NCBI GenBank assembly: GCA_016839625.1
Contig: JAEOTY010000326.1
Coordinates: forward strand, 1 to 53,515
DNA length: 53,515 nucleotides
Source of the DNA: Candidatus Hodarchaeota archaeon
Lineage (GTDB): Archaea > Asgardarchaeota > Heimdallarchaeia > Hodarchaeales > Hodarchaeaceae
Direction of reading: 5' to 3'
Made by a program: the position numbers and the translations under genes. Under the pieces are notes generated by a model. That model saw nothing but the letters and a program-made list of their open reading frames with translations, was not told where the DNA came from and ran no database searches. Shown here in pieces: positions 35,690 to 45,112 of the stretch (positions are counted from its first letter, which is position 1; every line of letters starts with the position of its first letter).

Positions 35690-36904
35690 TCATGAAATAC
35701 TTCCATATCCTTTAAAATTTCCCCAATTTTTTACAAAAGACGTATAAAATTCCATGGCTTTGACAAGATGTTCAACTGGAACTTGATCGTCAGGAGTATG
35801 AGCATATTTCTCATAACCTGGACCAAAACCAATCGTTGGGATATTGAAGATACCTTTCGTTGCTGCGCCATTTGTTGAGAAACGCCAGTGATAGAGTATC
35901 GGTTCTTTTTCAAACTGAGTTTGATAAGCTTTAATAGCAGTTTGGACTAAAGGATGAGATTCCTCCATACACCATGTGGGATAATATGCTTTTATAGGAT
36001 AAACAAACCCATTTTTACTTTTGTATTCATGTTCTGGTACAAAAACTTTTGCTTCCGCTGTTTTCACAGAATCTAAACCTTCCATTTCGCTGATTATACT
36101 TTCCAATGAGTCTCCTTGGTTTAATCTTCGATCTACATGTATTATCGAGCTATCAGCTGTAGCATTAATCGAAGGAGAGGTAGAACGAATGTCTGTGACA
36201 CTAATGTTGGCTTTACCAAAGATATCATCTACTGGTAGTATTGAGTCCATTCCCTGAATGTCCAGTACAATTGGTACAATCTTATAGATAGCATTATCTC
36301 CTAATTCTGGAGCTGCCCCATGACTTGAAATGCCTGTTGTTCGTATTTTAATATCAACACGACCACGATGTCCAATGGCGATGTTCAGGCTTGAAGGTTC
36401 AGTAAGAACAACAGCTTCAGGTTTTATTCGATCTTCTTTGATGATATATTGCCAATTCAATCCTTCATATATTTCCTCCTGAATAGAGGCAACAACCACG
36501 AGAGTAATATCTCCTGGTACTCCGATTTCTTTTAAAATTTTTCCAGAATAGATAGCTGAGGCAAGCCCACCTTTCTGATCACATGCTCCACGACCGTAAA
36601 TTACTCCATTTTCAAATTTTCCTTTAAAAGGGTCGTGATTCCAATTTTCAAGATTACCAACTTCAACTGTATCAACATGTCCATCAATAGCAAGCAGTCT
36701 CTCCCCTGATCCTAGTTGACCGAAAAGATTACCCATATCATCAATCCAAACTTTATCATAACCGATTTTTTCCATTTCTAGTTTAATCCGTTCAATAACA
36801 GAACCTTCGTTTCCAGTTATTGAGGGGATTGCTATTGTTTCCCGAGTAAAATCTATTACTTCGTTTGTTAGGTTCATTGCGATGTCTTTAATTATCTGGT
36901 TCAT
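35690..36904 (-). CDS. M20-family metallohydrolase, YgeY/DapE-like
   Basis: The M20 peptidase/deacylase signature is clear: AIDGHVDTVEVGNLENW (first metal ligand His and catalytic Asp), YGRGACDQKGGLASA (bridging Asp), VASIQEEIYEG with the catalytic Glu pair, and a late HTPDDQVPVEH with the last ligand His. YgeY-type enzymes remove acyl or carbamoyl groups from small amino compounds, and this one lies tail-to-tail with the diaminobutyrate aminotransferase gene. The AAGGGG before ATG 36904 favours that start over the ATG at 36922. Confidence 0.85.
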   Translation of the reverse strand: MNQIIKDIAMNLTNEVIDFTRETIAIPSITGNEGSVIERIKLEMEKIGYDKVWIDDMGNLFGQLGSGERLLAIDGHVDTVEVGNLENWNHDPFKGKFENGVIYGRGACDQKGGLASAIYSGKILKEIGVPGDITLVVVASIQEEIYEGLNWQYIIKEDRIKPEAVVLTEPSSLNIAIGHRGRVDIKIRTTGISSHGAAPELGDNAIYKIVPIVLDIQGMDSILPVDDIFGKANISVTDIRSTSPSINATADSSIIHVDRRLNQGDSLESIISEMEGLDSVKTAEAKVFVPEHEYKSKNGFVYPIKAYYPTWCMEESHPLVQTAIKAYQTQFEKEPILYHWRFSTNGAATKGIFNIPTIGFGPGYEKYAHTPDDQVPVEHLVKAMEFYTSFVKNWGNFKGYGSIS

Positions 36905-37171
36905 CATAATCCCCTTGTTCATTCTCTTTTTTTTTCGCGATAATGAGTTCCTCTGACCTTGCTATTTCTCCTTTGTTTTTTAGCAATTATATACCTATTT
37001 AAGCCATTATTGATTGAATTTTTATTCAAGTACCTAATCTTCTTCTCAAAATATGGATTTCTTAAAATTAAATTTTCTTATGGAACGATAAACATGATAA
37101 GAATTAAAAATCTAAGATCAAGCTCATCAATAATTTATGGATTTTGAGTACCATTCAAGGTTGTAATAAGG

Positions 37172-37987
37172 ATGCCCACACTCATCGATATACTAATTGC
37201 ATACTTCATCTATTTCTTACCTAGCTTAACACTCGCTTTTATTTTTGTTGTAATTGGTATGACTGTTTATTTCTTTGGTAAAAAGGAAAATTTAAGACTA
37301 ATGGATGACACCTTCGAATTATTCAAGCAACAATCTGGAGATAAAGCCACAAAATTCGATTTGGTCGAAAAAAGCACCATGGGTAGAACATACTTAATCG
37401 AACTACAACCTGAATCTAATCTATCAAATCTTCGGTTACACCTAACTTTAGTGTACCGTCATCTCATTCTAAGTCGTATTGGAGCAGTTCTAAGAAAAAC
37501 TAAGGATTACCTCCTTCTTGAAGCAGATCCCAATGATAAAATCGTAAAGCGTTATCAACTCGAAATTCTTCCAAGGCGTGAAGACAAAAGAATCAAAGCG
37601 TTAACAGATATGCTTGGTAAACTAGAGAAAATCGATATAGGTAGCCGCAAATTCGAAGAAGTCCTTAATATCTGGGTAAATGATCCAGAATTTTTCAAAA
37701 CAATCTTTACAAGAGAAACTCAAATTACAAAAAAATTATTCGCTCAAAGAAATCAGATTGTACGCGTTTCCTTTTATCCACTATCAAGTCCATCGATCCG
37801 ATTAGTAACCGAATTGAATGAAGGCATTAGACCAAAATTATTATTAGAAATTTTATCCGATTTAACAGCAGCAATCATTTCTTTGGGGACAAAAGGATTC
37901 TATTCAAAGCAAAAATCGGTAGGTATTGTTAAAGATAAGACAATCGAAAAAGATGAACGAAAAATAGATGAACGTTATAAGATATAA
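37172..37987 (+). CDS. Membrane-anchored protein of unknown function
   Basis: The N-terminus holds one or two hydrophobic helices (IDILIAYFIYFLPSLTLAF, IFVVIGMTVYFFG), after which about 230 residues of charged alpha/beta sequence face the cytoplasm (for example LFKQQSGDKATKFDLV, RHLILSRIGAVLRKTKDYLL). I see no catalytic motif. Start ATG 37172 with AAGG close upstream. It ends against the convergent terminator at 38000-38026. Confidence 0.5.
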   Translation: MPTLIDILIAYFIYFLPSLTLAFIFVVIGMTVYFFGKKENLRLMDDTFELFKQQSGDKATKFDLVEKSTMGRTYLIELQPESNLSNLRLHLTLVYRHLILSRIGAVLRKTKDYLLLEADPNDKIVKRYQLEILPRREDKRIKALTDMLGKLEKIDIGSRKFEEVLNIWVNDPEFFKTIFTRETQITKKLFAQRNQIVRVSFYPLSSPSIRLVTELNEGIRPKLLLEILSDLTAAIISLGTKGFYSKQKSVGIVKDKTIEKDERKIDERYKI

Positions 37988-37999
37988 AATGAGAAAAAG

Positions 38000-38026
38000 C
38001 CTAGCTAACTAGGGTGACCTTTTTTA
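38000..38026. terminator. Bidirectional terminator between convergent membrane-protein genes
   Basis: AAAAAG...CCTAG (38000-38004), loop CTAA, CTAGG (38009-38013)...CCTTTTTT forms a hairpin flanked by A and T runs, able to act on both strands. It overlaps the last codons of the minus-strand gene, whose stop begins at 38005. Confidence 0.45.
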
Positions 38027-38550
38027 TTTTTTACACCTGACTGAGCAAGTCGAACTCTTTCAGTAATTTGTTGTCTTAAATCAAAAATGTCTATTGTTTT
38101 TGGAAATCGATAAATCGGCAAATCAACATATTCACTTTCAAAATCATCTACATATAGTTTAATAATGAATCCTTTCGCTCCATAATGAGAATAAGCCACC
38201 GATAAAACTACCAATGAGAAATCGGCCCAATCATATTCGAATAAACGCTTACCAATTTTCAAGCTAAATCCATCTGGTTTTAAGATCATTTCTTTCCGAA
38301 CATAGCGGGTGTGATAGTAGTAAGTTGCGATAACTGCTCCAAACAAAACAAGACCTATCGTGAAGAGGTTGATAGATATAGCCACAGCACCAACCAATTG
38401 GGTAGTAAACATTCCAATTGTTATGAAACCAAAAGACATAATACACAACATAATTCCAAAGGAAAGTACGATTGAAATCCCCATTTTGGTTGTAAAGCTG
38501 GTTACTCCTTCCTGTTCTGTGCTTGAATCGTGTGTAATGGTTTGAGTCAT
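38005..38550 (-). CDS. Two-helix membrane protein with PH-like C-terminal domain
   Basis: Two transmembrane helices (ISIVLSFGIMLCIMSFGFI and VAISINLFTIGLVLFGAVI) precede a cytoplasmic domain with strands RKEMILKPDGFSLKIG, RLFEYDWADFSLVVLSVAY and FIIKLYVDD, then a helix: a pleckstrin-homology-like layout seen in many archaeal small membrane proteins. The ATG at 38550 follows GAGTGGT; an in-frame GTG at 38559 is the alternative. It begins about 10 bp after the stop of the gene at 38560, so the two form an operon. Confidence 0.55.
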   Translation of the reverse strand: MTQTITHDSSTEQEGVTSFTTKMGISIVLSFGIMLCIMSFGFITIGMFTTQLVGAVAISINLFTIGLVLFGAVIATYYYHTRYVRKEMILKPDGFSLKIGKRLFEYDWADFSLVVLSVAYSHYGAKGFIIKLYVDDFESEYVDLPIYRFPKTIDIFDLRQQITERVRLAQSGVKNKKGHPS

Positions 38551-38559
38551 TTTTACCAC

Positions 38560-39141
38560 TCAATTTTTTGACCAGAATTTAAAACTGAAACCTTTTCTCT
38601 CCATATTTTGTGGATGAAAGAGTTTTGCACCACGCCTTGCGATAAAACCATCAGAGTTGAAAACTTGATCATTTTTTAGATCAGCAAAAACTAATCCAAT
38701 TTGTCTCTCGTTATATCGTTTAAAATGCCCCATCACTTTCTCAGGTGGCTTTCCATCTCCATAAAATACTATCCATGACCATTCAAACTCCATAATATCC
38801 ATAATGTTTCTGACATATCGTATCCAATCAACTAAAGTGGACCATTTTACATTAGTGGCATTTTGAATATTGGTAACGGCACAGGAGACAACATAAGTAG
38901 GTGAAGCTAAGAATGCAAAGGCTCTAGATAAAATAAATCCTTTTCCTTTCACACCACCAAAAATTAACACATCTAATTCTTTTTTTGACTCATTAAGATT
39001 TTTGTCCTTCATTATCGTAGAAATATTGAAATCCCTAATAGAAGCGTCAAAATTGGCAATCCACCTTCCTCCTTTAAGAAATAAGCAGGTTTCTATATAA
39101 CGGAGATACTTTTCTTTTTTAGAAAGCTTTGGTTGAATCAC
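38560..39141 (-). CDS. Unknown soluble protein, first gene of a two-gene operon
   Basis: This 193-residue protein has mixed alpha/beta character: strands ELDVLIFGGVKGKGFIL and SWIVFYGDG, a Trp/Tyr-rich helix (KWSTLVDWIRYVRNIMDIM) and FIARRGAKLFHP near the end. The GKPPEKVMGHF segment could be a loop of an enzyme or nucleotide-binding fold, but no family is recognised. A GTG start at 39141 is used, with no strong ribosome binding site. The membrane protein gene at 38550 follows directly, hinting at a complex. Confidence 0.5.
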   Translation of the reverse strand: MIQPKLSKKEKYLRYIETCLFLKGGRWIANFDASIRDFNISTIMKDKNLNESKKELDVLIFGGVKGKGFILSRAFAFLASPTYVVSCAVTNIQNATNVKWSTLVDWIRYVRNIMDIMEFEWSWIVFYGDGKPPEKVMGHFKRYNERQIGLVFADLKNDQVFNSDGFIARRGAKLFHPQNMERKGFSFKFWSKN

Positions 39142-39200
39142 AATATTTCGGTATTCCTGCTATCGTTTCTCCTATATAAATAATATGGCAAAAATTAGAT

Positions 39201-39228
39201 AAAAAAAAAGAAGGGGGGAGAAGGGGGT
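39201..39228 (-). terminator. Poly-T terminator of the permease gene (minus strand)
   Basis: Read on the minus strand, the permease stop at 39229-39231 is followed by two C-runs (CCCCC, CCCCCC) and nine Ts (complement of 39201-39209). This is an archaeal-type U-tract end. Confidence 0.5.
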
Positions 39229-41070
39229 TTACTCGGGAGGAATAGAGGCGTAGATTGTCGTAAAGTCAACACCGCGTTTGCTATAGTAGTTCTTCATAAA
39301 GATGTAGACTACTGCACCGACTGCAATCAGGAGGATATACCACCAGAACCACCAATTAATAGTACCAATGGGATCTGTCATGTCAGATGGTAAAATTCCG
39401 TCAATATTGGGCATGAGAGGAGGGAAGAATCCGAGAAGACCTGCCGCTGGTGCGCCATCTGCAGTTAAATACTGTAGAACTCCAGCACTTGCGGGGCCGA
39501 GAATAAGTAGATCTATGTAGATGTTCAAGATCAACGCGATAATGCCCATTATGACAACTGCTTCTCTACCAGCAATTTTGGGACGCCAACCGCTTCGCTC
39601 ATAAACATCTTTGAGCTTTCTGGGAAGGATAATCGCTGAAACACACGCTGTTGTAAAGAATACCGCATCTAATAAATCGGTTCCTCCTATAGAACCACCC
39701 GGATTGAATATGTCGTACAAGATCGGTACTTTTTCACCTTCACCGAGGAGCATTCCGAATCCTTTAGTACCAAAGATGTCTGCTTCACCAAAAGCACCGA
39801 GTAATGCAACGAAACAAACAAAGATGATAGCGTTTGTCGGTGAGTGCCATCGTTCGTCAACTTTGGCGAATGCTTCGGGTAGAGCTCGGTCGAATGACAT
39901 TGCGAAGATGATACGCGAGGAAGTGGTTACAAATGGGGGTAAGTCGTTAGCAAGCCATAAGACTGCTGCTATTGCAAAGCTGATATTTAGGAGGTCTCCT
40001 AATCCAACGAAGTTGAAGCCTGATGAGGACATCATAGCAACAAATGGCATCCAAGCACGATTGGGGAAGTCAGTACCAGCAGAACCTTCACCATAACCCA
40101 AGTATGCTTGCGCCTGGAAGAATGTCCAACCTTCCGATCCGGCTACAGTACCAGTACCAACTGAAGCAGCCATTGCCATGAAGGTACTAACTGTTACGTA
40201 CACTCCAAGGATAATGAAGCCAGCTGCTAGGTGTGAAATTGGCAATGATCGATTTGCTTCCTTAACTTCACCTGCTGCAAAGGAAATTGCGGCATAACCA
40301 ATCCATGCCCAATACGCGGCCATGACTGCTGCATTTACAGCTGTAACATAATCTGTTACTTCGTTGTCATTGATTCCTTGAGCTACTGCTTCATCGATCC
40401 ATTCAGCGGGAGTATATGTTGTGAAGTTTTCAATACCAGTGGCCATAGTACCTGGATCAAGTGCACCTAGGATAAGGAATAAATAGATTGTTAAAGTGAT
40501 TACTGCGGGAATCCAAAACATTAAATGGAGGACTTTCCCAGTCATTGAGGCTCCGAAGTATGCTAATGCTCCAAACGCAAAGGTAAAGACTGCTCCAAGG
40601 ACAAAGAGGGGTATTGGATCGAATAACCAATCAGTTATTGGCTCTAATGCAGGAAGGGCAACTGGTAAGAAAAGACCGAAGAATTCTACTACTGCAACGG
40701 CGATGAGTCCATAGGATAATGCAATACCCATAAACTCGGCCCATGCAGCAACGAAACCAACTCCTGGAGAAATAGTTCTAGAGATATAGACGTATCCACC
40801 GCCTGCTCGTGGCATTGCAGTTGCCATTACAGCAAAGCAGAAAACGGTGGCTATTGCAGCTGCTCCAGTTATTAGAAAAGCAATAACTATGGGCTCAATT
40901 GGAAGTATATAGTTCTCTGGTTTAATCGGAGCTGCGCCAGCTGCTTGATAGACCTTCTTTTGCCAACCGCCACCAATAACGTTGCTTAAGATGAAAATAG
41001 TAGCAGTAATAACACCGATTTCTCGGACGAGACCTGTCGCATCACGGACATAAGTTTTACTTTCACTCAT
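39229..41070 (-). CDS. APC-superfamily amino-acid permease
   Basis: The 613-residue protein opens with VREIGVITATIFILSNVIGGG, the broken first helix of APC permeases with its substrate-carboxylate-binding glycines, and then alternates hydrophobic helices and short loops, about twelve in total. ISRTISPGVGFVAAWAEFMG and AAISFAAGEVKEANRSLPIS match APC helices 3 and 6. The permease moves an amino acid or amine by symport or exchange. The extracellular loops are long and rich in acidic residues. Start ATG 41070, with a TATA-like TTTAAAAAAAT about 40 bp upstream. The upstream gap carries an AGTGTGAAC element like that at the decarboxylase. Confidence 0.85.
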   Translation of the reverse strand: MSESKTYVRDATGLVREIGVITATIFILSNVIGGGWQKKVYQAAGAAPIKPENYILPIEPIVIAFLITGAAAIATVFCFAVMATAMPRAGGGYVYISRTISPGVGFVAAWAEFMGIALSYGLIAVAVVEFFGLFLPVALPALEPITDWLFDPIPLFVLGAVFTFAFGALAYFGASMTGKVLHLMFWIPAVITLTIYLFLILGALDPGTMATGIENFTTYTPAEWIDEAVAQGINDNEVTDYVTAVNAAVMAAYWAWIGYAAISFAAGEVKEANRSLPISHLAAGFIILGVYVTVSTFMAMAASVGTGTVAGSEGWTFFQAQAYLGYGEGSAGTDFPNRAWMPFVAMMSSSGFNFVGLGDLLNISFAIAAVLWLANDLPPFVTTSSRIIFAMSFDRALPEAFAKVDERWHSPTNAIIFVCFVALLGAFGEADIFGTKGFGMLLGEGEKVPILYDIFNPGGSIGGTDLLDAVFFTTACVSAIILPRKLKDVYERSGWRPKIAGREAVVIMGIIALILNIYIDLLILGPASAGVLQYLTADGAPAAGLLGFFPPLMPNIDGILPSDMTDPIGTINWWFWWYILLIAVGAVVYIFMKNYYSKRGVDFTTIYASIPPE

Positions 41071-41189
41071 TTATGTCACCTTTGAGATATAACGAGTTTT
41101 CATATTTTTTTAAAGGTTTCAAGATTTTGTGTTGTGTTATTTTCATTGATTTCTCATTGAGTAACATCACTTAGAAAAAAAAATTATTC

Positions 41190-41262
41190 TAGTGTGAACT
41201 ACAGTGTTTAATTAGGTTTAATGCTTACAATTTCAAAGTAATTTCAATATATTGTAAGCATT
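41190..41262. repeat. Regulatory-looking repeats upstream of the permease
   Basis: TAGTGTGAACTACAGTGTT (41190-41208) matches 16 of 19 bases of the element at 5540-5558. Just beside it, AATGCTTACAAT (41220-41231) has a perfect 12-bp inverted copy ATTGTAAGCATT (41251-41262), separated by 19 nt. This sits in the 800-bp gap 41071-41870, where I find no gene; the remainder is AT-rich. It could be an operator or a transcript hairpin. Confidence 0.4.
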
Positions 41263-41870
41263 CAGCACAAAAATTAACGCCCCAATAATTGCATTATAAA
41301 CGTTTCGCCTAAAATACTCAAATCTTATCCATCAAAGAAAAGTGAAAGAGCTTTCTTTATCGATCAAATAGCTCTCGATTACTATAAGTGTTGATTTCTA
41401 CCCCAATTCTAATAATAGTATGATGACTTTTAACTTTTTAATTCATGATTGGTAAAGAGGTCTCAATATAGGTTAGAAAAATCAATCCTCAAATAATTCC
41501 AACGAAACAATAATCAAAATCAAGACTATTGATATTAAAATACTCAAGATGATAGCTGAAACATAAATAAATCCTGGAAAAGGGTAAACTTTCCATTAAT
41601 GAGGCATTACGTCTTTATTAGATTATTAGTGCCAAAATCTTCCCCCATTTAACCTTTTTCATCAGGTTCCCATTTTAACTATAGAATATTGATCAAAGAA
41701 GTAAAAAGATTGAAACATAACAAAATTGAATAACAACAAAATAAAAAATCTAGAGTTATATTGGAAAAGTTAATATCACGAAAAGAATGCCCATGTCGAT
41801 AGCATTCCTCAAATCACAAATAGAATTAGTAAATAATGAAATTAAGTCAATTAATTAGGTGGAAAAAACA

Positions 41871-42881
41871 ATGGTGTCCTTATTTTTCTGTACTGACATT
41901 CACGGTTCTGAAGCTGTTTGGAGAAAATTTCTGAATACGGCGAAGTATTTGAAAGTTGATACTTTGGTAATGGGGGGAGACATCACAGGTAAGAGAATCG
42001 TACCGATTATTCAACAACCCGATGGCACATGGATAGGGTCAATTTATGGAGTAGATCAACAGAGCGTTGTAATGAAAACTGAAGAAGATATCCTTGATTT
42101 TGAAAAGCAGGCTAGATTTGCTGGTTGTTATCCCTATCGTTTAACACAAGAGGAAGACGAAAGGCTATCTGCTTCAGATTCAATCACAGAAGACAAAAAA
42201 ATGATTAAGGGGGGTCCACTTGACCAACTTTTTGATGAAGTAGAAGCGGAAGGTCTTCAAAAATGGATTGACCAAATTGATGATATAATGCCTGATGGAA
42301 CTAAACGCGTCCCTGATGGAACTAAAATAATCATTTGCCCAGGAAATGATGATAAATTTGCTATTGATGAGATCATAAAGAAAGATCCACGAGTAATTTT
42401 TGGAGAAGGAATTAAAGTTAATCTTGATGATCATCACGAGATGGTTAGTTATGGCTGGACTAATCCGACTCCTTGGAACACGTATAGAGAGTGTAGTGAA
42501 GAAATAATTGAGGAGAAGATCGAGGAAATAATTTCAACTATCAATAATATGAAAAACGCAGTTTTTTGTTTTCATTGTCCTCCTTACGATAGTATAATCG
42601 ATGAGGCACCCCTCTTAAATGATGATCTGACTTATGTTGGGTACAGCGGTGGTGAACCAATTAGAGGACCCGTGGGGTGTAAAGCAGTCAGGAAAGCTAT
42701 TGAAAAATATCAACCACTTATGGGTCTCTTCGGTCACATACACGAATCGGCTGGTAGCATGAAAATCGGGAGAACCTACTGTCTTAATCCTGGAAGTGAA
42801 TACACAGAAGCTATTTTGAAGGGATTCCTAATCGAACTTAAGAAAGGAAAAATAAAAAGGATGCAAAGAGTAGAAGCCTGA
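41871..42881 (+). CDS. Calcineurin-like metallophosphoesterase
   Basis: All five metal-binding blocks of the calcineurin-like fold are visible: FFCTDIHG (D-x-H), VMGGDITG (GD), CPGNDDKF (GN), CFHCPPYDS (the first late His) and LFGHIHES (GHxH). It is a probable cytoplasmic phosphodiesterase or phosphatase of unknown substrate. An insertion between GD and GN (about residues 55-155), including acidic and Lys-rich parts, is larger than the minimal fold. AGGTGG at 41857-41862, 8 nt before the ATG at 41871, rules out the GTG at 41859. Confidence 0.85.
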   Translation: MVSLFFCTDIHGSEAVWRKFLNTAKYLKVDTLVMGGDITGKRIVPIIQQPDGTWIGSIYGVDQQSVVMKTEEDILDFEKQARFAGCYPYRLTQEEDERLSASDSITEDKKMIKGGPLDQLFDEVEAEGLQKWIDQIDDIMPDGTKRVPDGTKIIICPGNDDKFAIDEIIKKDPRVIFGEGIKVNLDDHHEMVSYGWTNPTPWNTYRECSEEIIEEKIEEIISTINNMKNAVFCFHCPPYDSIIDEAPLLNDDLTYVGYSGGEPIRGPVGCKAVRKAIEKYQPLMGLFGHIHESAGSMKIGRTYCLNPGSEYTEAILKGFLIELKKGKIKRMQRVEA

Positions 42882-43053
42882 ATTCATTTTTCAATCGATG
42901 AATTACTCAAAGAATTACTCATTTGGGGGTTTCAGAAAACACTTGAGTATGATAATCAGGAAGAGCAAACATAAAACACTTTACTCTCAATAAAAAACCT
43001 TTTAAATAAAGAAAACTTGAAAAATTGATTGTTAAAATTTAGAAGATGAAACA

Positions 43054-43914
43054 ATGACCAATTCTGCAAAAGAACACAACGATGCGCTTATGAAAGTGGC
43101 ATACGAAATTTTACAGCAATGTAAAGAAGATTCAATTCCTTGTTTCCTTTGGGGCGGGGGTGCAATTTATCATATGCTTGGAGGAAGGCTAGATTATAGG
43201 ATAATGAGTGATTTGGAGTTTTTTATCCCGAATAAAGTCGATAAATTAATTCAAAACTTACTTCTAGATTTAGGATTTTATGCTAACCGACCATTTAATA
43301 CCATGCAGAATATGTCTAGAACACCTAGAAGAGAATTTTATCGTCCTGATCGGGAGCTTTCACAACAAGAAATTGAAGATGTTGAACACGGCCGCAAAAG
43401 TAACATTAAAGACGTTGAATTCCAAAAAGTTGAATTATTTGTTGATGGTATTCGAATGTGTTGGACTTTTAAGTTTAAAGAATTACCAGATGGCTATAGC
43501 GATGCATTAGTTTCCCCTCCTGGTTTTCAAATAGCTCTAAAAGCAAATGCCATTCACCCCGATGATTTTGATCTGAAAGATATTCAAGATATTTCAAGTA
43601 TCTTGAATGCAAATGGAGTAATCTCTGAAACAGACACTATTTTTACCGAGCCGAAACTTATTCCTGATATAGAATTCTCCATAGGAACTAATGTCTTTGA
43701 ACATTTATCAAAACTAAAATTAAAATTTCCTTCGACCGTCCAGAGAAATTTTAATGAAGTTTTAAACTATAATGGTCCGATTTGTTGCACAGAAGATGGA
43801 AAAGAAAGATTATCTCAAATATTAAATATTTTAGAATCACTAAAAGGAAGTAGTGGCTTTATATCGAAAATGAGGAAGGAAAGACCTGAGCGTGTGGATG
43901 CTAGACATATATAA
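43054..43914 (+). CDS. Nucleotidyltransferase-fold protein (GGG...SDLEFF)
   Basis: Near residues 33-60 the pattern CFLWGGGAIYHML, then RIMSDLEFFIP resembles the GG/GS helix and the D-x-D/E metal motif of the nucleotidyltransferase superfamily, as seen in MNT/AbiEii and aminoglycoside-type enzymes. A later acidic residue in VEFQKVELFVDG could be the third ligand. The rest is helical. Function could be nucleotide transfer to RNA, protein or a small molecule; no toxin-antitoxin partner is evident. It is convergent with another nucleotidyltransferase-like gene 70 bp downstream, and the CCA-enzyme gene lies 3 kb away. Confidence 0.5.
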   Translation: MTNSAKEHNDALMKVAYEILQQCKEDSIPCFLWGGGAIYHMLGGRLDYRIMSDLEFFIPNKVDKLIQNLLLDLGFYANRPFNTMQNMSRTPRREFYRPDRELSQQEIEDVEHGRKSNIKDVEFQKVELFVDGIRMCWTFKFKELPDGYSDALVSPPGFQIALKANAIHPDDFDLKDIQDISSILNANGVISETDTIFTEPKLIPDIEFSIGTNVFEHLSKLKLKFPSTVQRNFNEVLNYNGPICCTEDGKERLSQILNILESLKGSSGFISKMRKERPERVDARHI

Positions 43915-43984
43915 TTAAATTCGTTTTCCAGTTTTCTTCAGTTGTATCAATCCTTCAGATGACGCTGTTTTCTTTGTTTTGGTA

Positions 43985-44896
43985 TTAATCCTTAGGTTTT
44001 TCAAGAAGGTGTTTGCCACTAAAAATCCCGAATTCCCCTACCGATGCTGTTGTTTCAACAGGCCGATACCACTTCCTTGCACTTCCAATTTTAGCTCTAG
44101 CACGCCAACCACGGTTCTTGGGAATATTAGCGAAATATTCAAGCATTTCATCGATCTTTGCACTGACATCATTCCTTTGTTCGGCTGAAAGCTCTGTAAA
44201 TTCTGGTAAAACATTTTTAATATTGGTTAGATTCGTTGTTACTGTGTGGTAGAAACCCCAAGCATATCCTCCTTTCTGAAAATACTTTTCACCTAAATGT
44301 TTGATATTTATTGTCTCTGGACTATCATCAAAACCAATTTTGTGAGCTAATAAAAGCATTATTGTATCAGCAACGTCTTTATAATTCATGAATACTATCT
44401 GAGTTTTTCCTAGGAAAAGCTCTGCTAAAGGGAGAGTGGGAGAATCCAATTTTAATCGTTTGTGATCTAACTCGATGTCATGATTAAACTTAATTTTACC
44501 ATAAAAGACGTCACAGAACCACCAGTTCTTTGGATGAATGTAAATTCGACGTTGGCTGGCGGTTGTAGATAATGTAGGTTTTCGCTTAGCATAACCCATT
44601 TTTGCCATGAATTTATCCATCTGTTTCATATGTTTGAAAGAAATCGCACCGTCAATGTCGGTAATTTCACTTAAGTTATCACCTAATCGTTTCAAGCTTT
44701 TATATAGGTCTTCCAATCCGTGTGGTTGACAGTGAAGACGAATGGCTAAGCCCCCGACCAATCTAAACACACAACCAGATTCTTCAGCTTGATCGACTAG
44801 TTTCATTGCTTCTTCGGTAAAAACCTTAAGAGGAATCACTCCACCCCACTCGGGAGGAAGATCACTAACCTCTACGCCCTCTTTTTTTTGTAACAT
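43985..44896 (-). CDS. Nucleotidyltransferase-fold protein (AbiEii/COG4849-like)
   Basis: The segment FRLVGGLAIRLHC, then a spaced ITDIDGAISF provides the GG helix and D-x-D motif of a nucleotidyltransferase, and WWFCDVFYG fits the third acidic position. Length (303 residues) and order resemble uncharacterised nucleotidyltransferase-like proteins. The C-terminal half is helical and basic (RGWRARAKIGSARKW). It is only distantly like the convergent gene at 43054, and the two need not be related in function. Start is ATG 44896. Confidence 0.5.
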   Translation of the reverse strand: MLQKKEGVEVSDLPPEWGGVIPLKVFTEEAMKLVDQAEESGCVFRLVGGLAIRLHCQPHGLEDLYKSLKRLGDNLSEITDIDGAISFKHMKQMDKFMAKMGYAKRKPTLSTTASQRRIYIHPKNWWFCDVFYGKIKFNHDIELDHKRLKLDSPTLPLAELFLGKTQIVFMNYKDVADTIMLLLAHKIGFDDSPETINIKHLGEKYFQKGGYAWGFYHTVTTNLTNIKNVLPEFTELSAEQRNDVSAKIDEMLEYFANIPKNRGWRARAKIGSARKWYRPVETTASVGEFGIFSGKHLLEKPKD

Positions 44897-45112
44897 GGTA
44901 ATATCTTCCGATACTTACATTGTATTAAATTTTAAGAACTAGACTTAAAAAATCCTTCTATGTCTTTATCATGGAACAAAAGCATTTTTTTCCTTTAAAT
45001 ATAAGTTTTCCAGAATCTTTACATTTTTAGGAAACAGTTACAGTCAAACCGATAAAATTAACTCCTCGAATTCCCACAATTTACATCAAATATAGCGATA
45101 AAAAACATCTGT

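Noticed and set aside
36959-37147. 62-codon hydrophobic ORF between the M20 gene and the membrane protein at 37172
   Set aside because: Its hydrophobic character comes from T-rich intergenic sequence, it has no ribosome binding site, and its end runs nearly into the 37172 gene without a coding signature.
39611-40096. 161-codon plus-strand ORF opposite the APC permease
   Set aside because: It is the antisense shadow of the permease; its composition (Ser, Lys, Pro, Asn) mirrors the coding strand and it has no motif.
41071-41870. Looked for a hidden gene or CRISPR in the 800-bp gap
   Set aside because: No long open frame, no regular repeat-spacer pattern; only two short repeats were found.
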